Below, one piece after another: positions 33,493-45,400 of a stretch of 64,000 bases of DNA. Below the pieces are notes generated by a model, which made no database searches, was not told the origin of the DNA, and saw only the letters and a program-made list of their open reading frames with translations. The DNA is from Diphasiastrum complanatum. Taxonomy: Eukaryota > Streptophyta > Lycopodiopsida > Lycopodiales > Lycopodiaceae. The stretch is from positions 32,347 through 96,346 of the forward strand of contig MU831931.1 of NCBI GenBank assembly GCA_029204225.1, in the 5' to 3' direction. The position numbers and the translations under genes were made by a program. Within the stretch, counting starts at the first letter, position 1, and each line of letters begins with the position of its first letter.

Positions 33493-36400
33493 GTACGTGT
33501 ACGCATGGTCTGGGGTGATGTGTAGTTTATGTGACCTGCCTGTTGCATTAGCGTTGCTCAATCCTTTAATTTTTTTATGTAGTTTGTGAGGTTGCTTATT
33601 TCTTCTACTTGCGAAAGAGTAAGATGGACTCCTCCCTTCCTCATGTATATTCATTTAGCTTTCGAGAATGCGTCTATCCTCATTAAAAGATGAAGTGGGG
33701 AGAAGAGTAGAATTGTAATGCAGATGCTAACTTGAGATCCATAATCTGGCTATTCATGACCTATCTCTTGGTCTAGAAAGCGGAAAAGCTTGGGGAGGCT
33801 GCAAACTTTCCAGTGTTAAAGAAGTGCTGCTTTCTTATTATAGGGGTCCCAGGCCTCGAAAAAGGATACTCTTTACTCACGTAAGGGCCCCTTATACTGG
33901 CCATTAAGGTAAGCGGCTAGTTATAATTCCTGACAATGTCAGACTACATTGTGAGCAATGTTTTGATCAGACTATTAGCACATATAAAGTTACCTATTAG
34001 AAGCCCAATAGGTTAGCGGTGAATTTTAGTCCCTCATTCAAGACTATTAGCAATGTCAGACTACATTGTGAGCAATGTTTTGATCAGACTATTAGCACAT
34101 ATGAAGTTACCTATTAGAAGCCCAATAGGTTAGCGGTGAAGTTTAGGGCCATTTCACACTCAGGTGCCCTGGCAAGTCCCTCATTCAAGACAAGAGTACT
34201 GAGATTGGTTCATAGTTTAGGAATGGGCCATTGGGGTTTCACATTGAAGCTGAGTTGCCACCATGTAGCACATGAGGTGGCAAAACTTGTTGCAAGTAGG
34301 GGCGATGGTGTGACTCTCAAAGTGCTAGGTACTATTCCAAATTCCTTGGGAGGTTGAAAATTTAATGAACCAATCAAAACCTGAGATTTCAAAGCTTAAC
34401 CAATCATTTGGAGGAGAGATGAACCATCGAGACAATTGTTGAAATGGGAATCCCCTTTTGGCTTGGTTGCCATCTGCACTTTGAAATGTCTCAATGTTCT
34501 CTCCTCTAAATGATTGGTTAGCTTTGAAATCTCAAGTTTTGATTGGTTTGTTGAAGTTTCAACTTGCCTGGGAATGGTGATCAACACTTTCAACATCGCA
34601 TAATTGCCCCTATGTGGCAATGAGTGTGAAACCCAAAATATGGATGAATACTCATGGTGATGAGTAGAAGTAGCAATTGAAATTGAGGCAATTGTAATTG
34701 CTAAAGAATCCTTATCTTGCTATTTAAAGCAAAATCCACTTTAGTGAGTTGATCTTTAATGTTTGTTTATTGGTATTTCATTCCTATTCAGTCCATGGTT
34801 CCAATGAATCTCAATTGAAACGTTTTCTAATCCTTTTGAATAAAATTTTTGATTCAATTGTCAAGATATGAATCTTCTTTGAGATTCATCAATTTAAAGG
34901 TCTGAATACTTCAAGGATGGAATAATCTATAAAGAAGTCAACTACCTTCAGTTGCTTGCTGACAAACTTCACCACTGACTATGCTATCTCAAGCACATCA
35001 TTGACAGCCACAAAAATCTCGCGATGTCCTAAATCAGTAGGTCCAGACTGTGAAACCAAGAGTGTCTAAAAGGTGTGGCATGTTAATAATATCGTGCTTG
35101 CTTTAATACTCCACACATGACCATTACTTTCCAATGGGCTCCATGGAGTCTCTCTATAGAATTAGCTCTTTCATCTTCAAGTTCTTCATGTTGAGCCCTT
35201 TGGATTCTCAACCAATTGTAGCAACAAATCATATGGCTTCTGTCCATACGAGACCACTTTCTACAATAAAGCTCATCTGATGCAGTATTTGCGATAGTGC
35301 GTCAATGACCACATTTTCCTTCCTCCTTTGGAAGCGAACTTCCAAGTGGTTAGCCCTTCAAATATGGTTGAGTGCAAAAATACGTTAGAGTCTGATGGTC
35401 TATGTACAATAAACTTGGCACTGTACAAATATTTCCACACACCTTGAGCTTTCAAAGTGTTAGAATCCCCATCGTCGTGCCGGTCATTGCTAAAGCACAA
35501 ACAGGTGACGAACGCTACGATACCACCCAACCATAGAGGTATTGCCACCTCACCCCCGTGCATTAGAGCTACAGATCACCATCAAGCAAGCTCGGATGTC
35601 ATGTAAGCCATGGAGTCCCATACCACCATGCCTTACCCTCGACCCTCGCTTACCTACATCCTGAGGCCTAGATACTCGTCCTGACCTGACCACCAGTGGA
35701 AGAGCTCTTCATTCTCCAGGAGAGAATGAATGCCAAACTCATGGAGATCCACCTATATATACATAGTCCAGGCGGGTCATCTCCCTCCATAGGAGCCACG
35801 CATGACCAACGACACGCGGCAGTTGTGCACACTGACGCGGGTCCATAACAACGAGTCACCGCGCACCAATGAGACATTGACACGTGGCACCCAAAAGACC
35901 TATAGCTCCAGATCAGCGTTCCGCCGTCCCATTACTGAGACCGTCACCTCAAGTTTCCTGTTGCGTGCCCTTATGGGTACGTAACATTCCCTCCCCCTTT
36001 AAGAGTCTCCTCCTAATGGGAGCAAACCAGGGAAGTTCAGTCTTAAATAGTCCTCTATCCCAAGTGTCCTCGTCATCTCTCAATTGGTGACGATGAATGT
36101 CAACAACTTTTTCAGGTACATTAGGAACAAAGGTAGACAGATCCTCGAGCTCAACTAGTTCACCTTCCGGAATAGGGAATCCTTCCTACTAAGTCGTTCA
36201 TTTAGACGACTTACATGGAAAACATGATGAACAGGTCCGCTATATCGAGGAGATAGCTTATGGCATTTTCCCGTCCGAAGTACCTTCGAATCCTTAGGGA
36301 TATTAAGATACACCCAGGTTCCGATCTCAATATCCCGAGGTGAGCGACCGCGGTTAGCATAAAATTGAGCTCTATCCTGAGCGGTTTTCATGCTTTCCTT

Positions 36401-39400
36401 GGCCACTAGCAGCATTTCTTGCATATCTCGCAGGAAATCTACTGCAGCTTGCACCTTGAGACCTTTGAGTCCGACCGAAACTGGAGAATGCGGTTGAAAG
36501 CCATACATCAGCATAAAAGGACTGAATCTGGTGGCAGAATGCTTGGCACTATTGTGCGCGAACTCAACCAAAGGGAGATACTTTTCCCAATCAGACTGTC
36601 GGTGAGAAACATATGCTCTAAGCATATCTTCCAACGTCTGGTTGACACGTTCTATCTGCCCATCAGATTCTGGGTGATCCGAAGAACTAAGCCTAAGGGT
36701 TGTTTCAAGTTTTTCAAAAACTGCTTGCCAGAACTTGCCAGTGAACTTGGAGTCACAATCACTAACAATATCATTCGGCAAACCGTACAATTTGAACAAT
36801 TTTTCAACGAAAAGTTGGGCTAGTTCAGATGCCTTGATAGTTAATTTAGTTGGTATAAATTGCGCCATCTAGGTTAGCCTGTCAACCACCACCCAAATGG
36901 CATCGTGATCACTCCGGGTTTTAGGGAGTCCAACTACAAAATCCATTGAAATACTTTCCTATTTCTTACTGGGAATTTCCAAGGGATGTAGAAGATGTCA
37001 TGTACTTTTAGTACATCAATGCTTTTCAAGCAATATAATATTCATTGTAAGCTTCGTAGGCTCAAAAGGAGCTATTAGCCTTAAGAACAAGGTGGCTCCC
37101 TCTTTAGGCCCTTCAAAGTAATTAATAAGGATAATAGGCCACTAAGGGCCCAATGTAGATTAAATAATACTTAACAAGGGCTAACTATCCTTCAAGATAG
37201 TTATGTTTAGTTAAGTTAGGGGACTTGTCTATAAGTAGGCAAGAGACATCACTTTTGGAATCTTTTGGCTCATTTGCAATTGAGAGAATTAGGAGCTCCA
37301 TCTCCTCTTCCTCCTTTGTGAATGTGAGCCTTGGGATCTTGATCTTGCTAGGTCTCATGTGCCCCATCACATGAATTCATGTACTCCTATTATGGAATCC
37401 AACTTTTCTTGAGCTTCACTTTGATATGAGCTTTGTGGTAGCTTGTGGTTATTCTTTATCTTTGGTTCTCTTCAACATAGGTGTGGTGGTTGCCTCCTTG
37501 TTCTAGCTTGCTTGGCTTGGATTGAGAGGGTATGGCACATGACATTTGTGGTATCAGAGCTTAAGATCCAATAATCGTTTGATTCAACATGAATCTCATT
37601 TCATTTGAAGAGTTTATTGTTTTTGTAGCTTTCTTTTTGCTAATTTCTAACTTTTGAATTTTCAGGTCTGTTCAGACTCATTTTCAGCATATAACTTCGT
37701 TTGTTATTTCTAATTTGATTCCATAGACTTTTAGAGCTTTGTTTTAGCTTTCATTTGCACCAAAAGCAAATTGGGTAAGGGATGCAAAAGTTATTGCAAT
37801 TTTCCCAAAAGCTGTCAAAATAGGTGATTACAAATTCGTTTTTACTTTCATCCTAGTTTCTCTACATAGGCTTTTAGAGCATTGTCTTAGCTTTGATTTG
37901 ATCCATATGGCAGGTCATTTGGATTAGTATTCAAAAAGTTATGATAAATCTTGATTTTTAGCTCTAGTTTTACTAGTTTTCTTTCGTCAAAATTTTCAGA
38001 CCTGTTTTGTTGTAAATTTGACTTATCAAATTACCTTCAATCATTGATCTGATACTCTAGGCTGATAGAGCTTGTTCGTAGCTTTTCAGAGGTACTGAGT
38101 TTGTGTGATTTGGATCAATATTGAGAGAGTTATGATCAAATTAGTGAAGCTGGGTCAGATTTGCTAGAATTCTGGAAATTTTCCTTTGTATTTCTTGGTG
38201 AGAGAGAAGCACTTCAAAATTTCAATTTTGAAGTTTCTTTTTGCTATAATTTTTTTTTTTCAGTTTTTTCATTTTGAAAGGTTGGTTTGTAAGCCTTTTA
38301 CGTCATTTTTTTTTCAAAAAAAAAAAGAAATTTAATTTTTTTAAAATTTTTTTTATAATTTTTTTTTTTGCAATATCGCTTTCAAGCACGGGTGCACTAT
38401 TCAAAAAGTTTGGCTAACCTATTTGCGCTTGAAATCAAAACCCGGGAAAAAAAAAAACGTTTTTTTTATTTTTTATATTTTTCTTCCAATATCAATTTCG
38501 AGCGCGTTTTTTTGCTCTGCTCTTGTCCTAGTACTTTGTGTGCGCTTGAGTCCGATATCAAGTGTACAAAACTCTTAACTTGATATTACTTCCATAACTT
38601 CCTTGTATTTTATTTGTGTATTTTCGATCCTCATATCATCTTCGTTTGGGTTCGGAATTGAACACTGTAAAAAGCAAAAGTGCTCAGTTGTATATGAACT
38701 ACCCTTCTCAGTTTCACTCATCGTAGAACTCTGAGTTTTAAGTGGGTGGAGAAATTGTCAAGAGCTTATTTCTTTGCAAAAATCAAACTTCGCAATTTTC
38801 AGACTCTCTTGATTTGTCAAAATGGATTCTGATTCTGATTATGAGGTGGAATTTGATAATCAATTTGAATGCGATGACCAATCACATAGTACAATGACAG
38901 TAATTCAGAACAATATGAGCAATATGGAGATTGTTTGAGTGATGATGACAACTATTCTGACCAAAAAAAAACCATGACCTATACTAGTCAAATCAATCTA
39001 ATATTGATGGTGGTTTTTATAGTAGTGACAGTGATGATGAGCTATATTCACGACAATCAAAACATCATCGCAATTCACAAGGTGATGAGCACGCACTGCG
39101 GTACATGAGTGAAACAAGATCGACAAGCTGACGAGGTGAAACGGGACAAAATTGTTTGCTAGCCTAGTTGGTGGACAAGACAAAATTGCGGGAGCTCATT
39201 ATTTTCGAACATGATGACGTAATCTTCGAACGATTTTTCGTAGAGACTTTGAGTAAAAGAGATATCCTCACTCTTTGCAAGCATCTCATTCACTCGATGT
39301 TTTTGGAAATGAATGTCCATTCAGAATATCATTTATTATTTTCAGAGATGATCAATCAAAGCATATTAGTCCCTAAGTTGGGGATTGATTATGCCAATAA

Positions 39401-42400
39401 TTCCTTCATGCAGGATCTTCACAGTTCAGATGCAAGGCTTATTTATGGTTATCACTGAAGCATTTGGATTGAACAACAACGTGACTACCCAACAACATGA
39501 CAATATCTTCAGACCAGCACAGCCAGATGCAATGCTAAAATATGATCCTAAAGGAATTGGATAGATCATCCAATTTATCACGATGTCGAAGAAGCAGACA
39601 AACAAGGATATTGTGATTTGATTGTCAAAAAGCAATATGGTGTTTCATCCATCTCTTCTTCGACCATCCTTTCTTCTTCATGGGAACAAGGATTACAGTC
39701 TGAAGCTAGCAAAATGGATTCAATTCGACAACTTTGGATCTATAATGAATTTGTAATTTTTCTACGACGACACATCCTCCATAATAACTACTTAATCGAG
39801 GCGATCAAGCTGATCAAACAAGCGTCTTCATTTTTGAAGACAAAAATGTTTAAGTAGGGGAACTGTCATGTACTTTTAGTACATCAATGCTTTTCAGGGC
39901 AATATAATATCCATTGTAAGCTTTGTAGGCCCAAAAGGAGCTATTAGCCTTAAGAACAAGGTGGCTCCCTCTTCAGGCCCTTCAAAGTAATTAATAAGGA
40001 TAATAGGCCACTAAGGGCCCAATGTAGATTAAATAATACTTAACAAGGGCTAACTATCCTTCAAGATAGTTATGTTTAGTTAGGTTAGGGGACTTGTCTA
40101 TAAGTAGGCAAGAGACATCACTTTTGGAATCTTTTGGCTCATTTGCAATTGAGAGAACTAGGAGCTCCATCTCCTCTTCCTCCTTTGTGAATGTGAGCCT
40201 TGGGATCTTGATCTTGCTAGGTCTCATGTGCCCCATCACATGAATTCATGTACTCCTCAACCTCTATTATGGAATCCATCTTTTCTTGAGCTTCACTTTG
40301 ATATGAGCTTTGTGGTAGCTTGTGGTTATTCTTCATCTTTGGTTCTCTTCAACATAGGTGTGGTGGTTGCCTCCTTGTTCTAGCTTGCTTGGCTTGGATT
40401 GAGAGGTATGGCACATGACAGAAGACCCGGAACTTTGAGTCTTTCTGCTTTGTTTTGCTGGCATTGTTCACAACTTTGAACGTATGCCTCCACATGACCT
40501 TTCATCTTAGACAGAAGATATTCTGCCTAACAAGGTCAAGTGTCCTCTGTATGCCTGGGTGACCAGCACAAGGGTTGTCATGACACTGCTGCAGGATTTG
40601 GGCCCGCAAGTCCTCCCGATCTGGTACACAAACCTTTCCCTTTCGGAAAAGCAGACCATTCCTTATGGAATAGTCTTCAAGTATCTTATCATTTTGGGAT
40701 TGCTTGGGATCCTGCATCCCAAGGTCATCACTAGATCTAGAATTTCCCGTCAGGACATCTAGCCAGATGCAACCAAAAAACCTATTGGTTCGACAAAGAT
40801 CCCGTAGTGAAAGATACAAATCAGATTGGATCTCAACAAAGCATAACTGATTAATCTCTCCAATCCGACTCAAGGCATCGGCGACGTAGTTCGCCGTACC
40901 TTTACGATACTTAATGTTGAACACAAACTCTTGAATGAGTTCCGACCCTCTAGCCTTACAGCCACGAAGGTCCTTGGCATCACAAATATATTTAAGGGTT
41001 TGGTGATCAGTCATTACTGTAAATCTGGCACCATAAAGATAATGCCTCCAGATTTTTAACGCGTGAATGACTGCAAAAAGCTCCTTCTCATAGGTAGAAT
41101 ACCTAGTCTGAGCAGGATCCAGCTTCTTGCTTTCAAAAGCAATTGGTCTACCGTCCTGATAAAGGACCGCTCCTACAACACAGTCGCTAGCATCCGTAAC
41201 AACCACAAAGGGTCGGTTAGGATCGACAATGTGTAAAATTGGAGTCATAGAAACACAGTGCTTGAGAGTCTCAAAGTCCTCGTTCATTTCATCAGTCCAT
41301 GTTATCAATGGACTTTTTCTGCGGCTACATTTTTTCTTCACCCCCTTAAGAACGTTCGTCAAGGGCAATGCTATTAAGGCATAGTCCAAAATGAACCTGT
41401 GAAAGAATCTTGTGAAGCCCAAAAAGGATTTCACGTCACGAATTGTTAGAGGTCTCGGCCATTCTCGTACCTTACGGACTTTGTCATAATTGATTTCAAG
41501 ACCTTTATCCGATATGACGTGGCCCAAGTATTTGAGTTTAATCTGGAAGGACTCACATTTTGACTCCTTAGCATAGAGCTTTTCTTGCCTTAGAAGATCC
41601 AAGGCAATACGAAGATGCTCTTCATGCTCCTCAAGGGTCCGACTATAAATTAATATGTCGTCCAAATATACCACCGCAAACTTTCCCAGATACGAAGAAT
41701 ATCGTTCATCATCTACTGGAAAGTGGCAGACGCATTCGTGAGTCCAAAAGGTAACACCAAAAAACTCATAATGGCCATACCTGGATCAAAATCCAGTCTT
41801 AGGAACATCTTCGTTCCTAATCCTTATCTGATGGTAACCTGATCTAAGATCAATCTTGGAGAAATACTTAGCTCCATTCAGGCGATCCATAAGATCATCC
41901 ATCCTAGGTAAGGGATATCTGTTCTTGATGGTTAAATCATTTAAACTTTTAAAGTCACCACACAAACGTGTGCCGCCATCCTTTTTACTAACTAAAAGGA
42001 TTGGTGCTCTCCAAGGGGGCTTACTGGGCCGAATATGGCCCATCCTAAAGAGTTCTTGTAATTGCTTAGAAATTTCATCCTCTTCCTTGACGCTAACCCT
42101 GTATGGAAAAAGAGATACAGGTTGGTCATGCGTGGCTCCTATGGAGGGAGATGACCCGCTTGGACTATGTATATAGAGGTGGATCTCCATGAGCTTGGCA
42201 TTCATTCTCTCCTGGAGAATGAAGAGCTCTTCCACTGGTGGTCAGGTCAGGACGAGTATCTAGGCCTCAGGATGTAGGTAGGCGAGGCCCGAGGGTCGAG
42301 GGTAAGGCATGGTGACGAACGCTACGTTACCACCCAACCATAGAGGTGGCAGTACCTCTAGGGTTGGGTGGTAACGTAGCGTTCGTCACCTGTTTGTGCT

Positions 42401-45400
42401 TTAGCAATGACCGGCACGACGATGGGGATTCTAACAGTTGGTATCAGAGCCACCGATCATTGTGAATAAGGTGCAATCGTTCTAACTTACGTTTTTGGTT
42501 GGTTTGAGCTTTTAGCTGATGTTTTTGAAGGCTTAGTTGATTTCGTTGAATCGAAGTAAACAACTTTGCTTTTTGGTTCGTCTCAATCCGAGGTCGTTTT
42601 GATTGAAAACGAACCACCTTTGCTAGCTATGGTGGAAGTTGTCGATTTTTTTTGAATTTTTGCGGTTTTAAAAACTTCAAAAAGCGATTTCGTTTTCTGG
42701 CCTTATTTTGGGACTTGGAAATCGCAAATTTTTTTTGCTTCTGGGTTTTTTTTTTCCTTATGCAAAAAAATTTTGAAAAAAAAAAAAAATTCTGTCGGGC
42801 ACCTATACGCGGCTGTACGACACCCTAACAGAATTTTTTTTTTTTCTGATGCGGACAGACAGCCGCAGGCTCCAGATTACTTCTAGGGGTTATTGGACTT
42901 GGAGGAGGGATGTATAATTTCTTTTGTACTTTACAAAGTACAAGTTTCAAGCTCACACATAAATCTATGTGTGAGAGAGGTCAACCCTTATTCTTTGAAT
43001 TATTGAAAATTTCAACTTGCAGAAACATATTTTTTGATTGAACGTAGGTCCAATCTCCTTAACTTGTTTTGTACTTCAAAAGTACATAATAAGTTTTCCT
43101 TTATTTTCTAAGTTTTAAAGAAATGTGACCTTCCTTGAAATGAGCGACTGGCTGCTGCTCACAGTTTATAAAACTTTGATAACTTTGAATATTAAACTTT
43201 GTAAACTTTAAACTATTAAACCTTATGATTAAACTATTGTGTACTTTACAAGTACATGTTAAAGCTTATAAGCTAAGTTTTTAAAGTTTGTTTCAAAGTT
43301 TTGAAAGTAAACTTTGAGTTTAAAAGTTTATTTTGCAAACTTGGAAATAGATAAAGCTATTGTTGAACCATAACTTTGTTAAAATTCTTAAGAAAGGGGG
43401 GAAATAAAAGAAAAGTACACAGTTGTACTTGCAGGTACTTGCTTAAAGTACAGATTTGTGTGCCCTTCTTCCTATCTTTCTCAGCCTCTTTCTTGGGCTT
43501 AATCCATCTCCTTGTAAACTTCCACCTGCACACACAAAAAAAATGGCAAATTCTCCATCTTCATCACTTTTTGGGAGGAAATTTGAAGTTTTTCCCTCCA
43601 CCTCCTCCTCTTGAACGTACAGTTGTACTTTCACCTTCTCCTAAGCCTAAGGACAAGCCTTATAGGAGATTTAGGTGTGTCTTTGGGCCATAAGGTCAAG
43701 AGGCTAAGGCGATGACCCAAAAGGTGGGTGGCGACGTGACCCAAGTTGAATTGCGCAGACTATGACAAGGCGAGAACTGGCGGCTTGTGCTTCTCCTGCA
43801 TGGAGAAGGGGCATCTTTCAAAAGATTGCCTAAGAAAAAGCAAAAGAAATCTGGCGGGCAACCTAAATCTGTTTTTTGCCCCCCCGATCTCATTCATATG
43901 AATGGAATCGTAGGACGCCAAGCTGTGACTGTTTTTTTTGATGATGGTTCCACACATAACTTCATAAATGCTAAACTGGTGCAGAAGCTCAAGGCGGCTA
44001 CCGCGCCAAGTAATCACTTGTATGTGGTGAAAATGACGTCGGGGGAAGATCGACAAGCTTGGGATCAGCTTGTTCCTCAGCTGCCGCTTCAAATTCAAGA
44101 TTATGTTGAGCCGCTAGATTTTCATATTATGAACTTGGATAGCGTAGACATAATCTTAGGAAAAGAATGGTTTTATTCTAAAAACGAGTCTTTAAGAAAG
44201 GATTATGTTACCTTCTTAGGAAAAGGCGATGTCCACCTACCCTCATTTCACATGGCCACCACCCTCCCTACGCCACTCCCCACCCACCTTTTGGGTCTCC
44301 GCCTTAGCCTCTTGGCCTTATGGCCCAAAGACACACCTAAATCTCCTCTAAGGCTTGTCCTTAGGCCTAGGAGAAGGTGCAGGTACAATTGTACGTTCAA
44401 GAGGAGGAGGTGGAGGAAAAAACTTCAAATTTCTTCCCAAAAAGTGATGAAGATGGAGGATTTGCCATTTTTTTGGTGTGCAGGTGGAAGTTTACAAGGA
44501 GGTGGATTAAGCCCAAGAAAGACGTTGAGAAAGATAGGAAGAAGGGCACACAGATCTGTACTTGCAGCAAGTACACCCTGCAAGTACAGTTGTGTACTTT
44601 TCTTTTATTTCCCGCCTTTCTTAAGAATTTTCATAACAAAGTTATGGTTCAACAATAGCTTTATGTATTTCCAAGTTTGCAAAATAAACTTTTAAACTCA
44701 AAGTTTACTTTCAAAACTTTGAAAACTTAGCTTATAAGCTTTAACATGTACTTGTAAAGTACACAATAGTTTAATCATAAGGTTTAATAGTTTAAAGTTT
44801 ACAAAGTTTAATATTCAAAGTTATCAAAGTTTCATAACTGTGAGCAGCCAGTCGCTCGTTTCAAGGAAGGTCACATTTCTTTAAAACTTAGAAAATAAAG
44901 GAAAACTTATTATGTATTTTAGAAGTACAAAACAAGTTAAGGAGATTGGACCTACGTTCAATCAATAAATATGTTTTTGCAAGTTGAAATTTTCAATGTT
45001 TCAAAGATAAGGGTTGACCTCTCTCACACATAGATTTATGTGTGAGCTTGAAACTTGTACTTTGTAAAGTACAAAAGAAATTATACATCCCTCCTCCAAG
45101 TCCAATAACCCCTAGAAGTAATCTAGAGCCTGTGGCTGTCTGTCCGCATCAGAATTTTTGTTTTTTTTTTTGTTAGGGTGCCGTACGGCCGCGCGCGTGC
45201 AGTCGGCAGAATTTTTTTTTTTCTTTTTTTTTCAAATTTTTTTTTGCATAAGGAAACAAACCCAGAAGCAAAAAAAATTTCCGACTTCCAAGTCCCAAAA
45301 TAAGGCCAGAAAACGAATCGGCTTTTGAAGTTTTTAAAACCACAAAAATTCAAAAAAATCAACAACTTCCACCATAGCTAGCAAAGGTGGTTCGTTTTCA

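Larger units (their letters stand above)
36996..40420 (+). mobile_element. Element C, non-autonomous LTR retrotransposon
   Basis: Two LTRs (549 and 557 bp) that differ by roughly a dozen small changes flank a 2.3-kb interior with no protease, RT or integrase. GAAGA occurs at 36991-36995 and 40421-40425 as a perfect target duplication, placing it inside the Gypsy-B integrase. A Met-type primer site is present. It depends on another element for its enzymes and is the youngest insertion in the nest. Confidence 0.92.

Noticed and set aside
33493-33589. Open frame extending exon 1 of the SELENOH-like gene
   Set aside because: The frame past 33492 encodes a hydrophobic stretch unlike the family, and a good donor plus matching downstream exons explain the gene better.
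35668-36090. Several short open frames in the Gypsy-B LTR, repeated near 45840
   Set aside because: They fall entirely within LTR copies and reflect non-coding repeat sequence.
43376-43693. Proline-rich open frame as a gene
   Set aside because: It lies in the Gypsy leader and its mirror appears antisense at 44377-44658, so it is palindrome-derived and not an independent gene.
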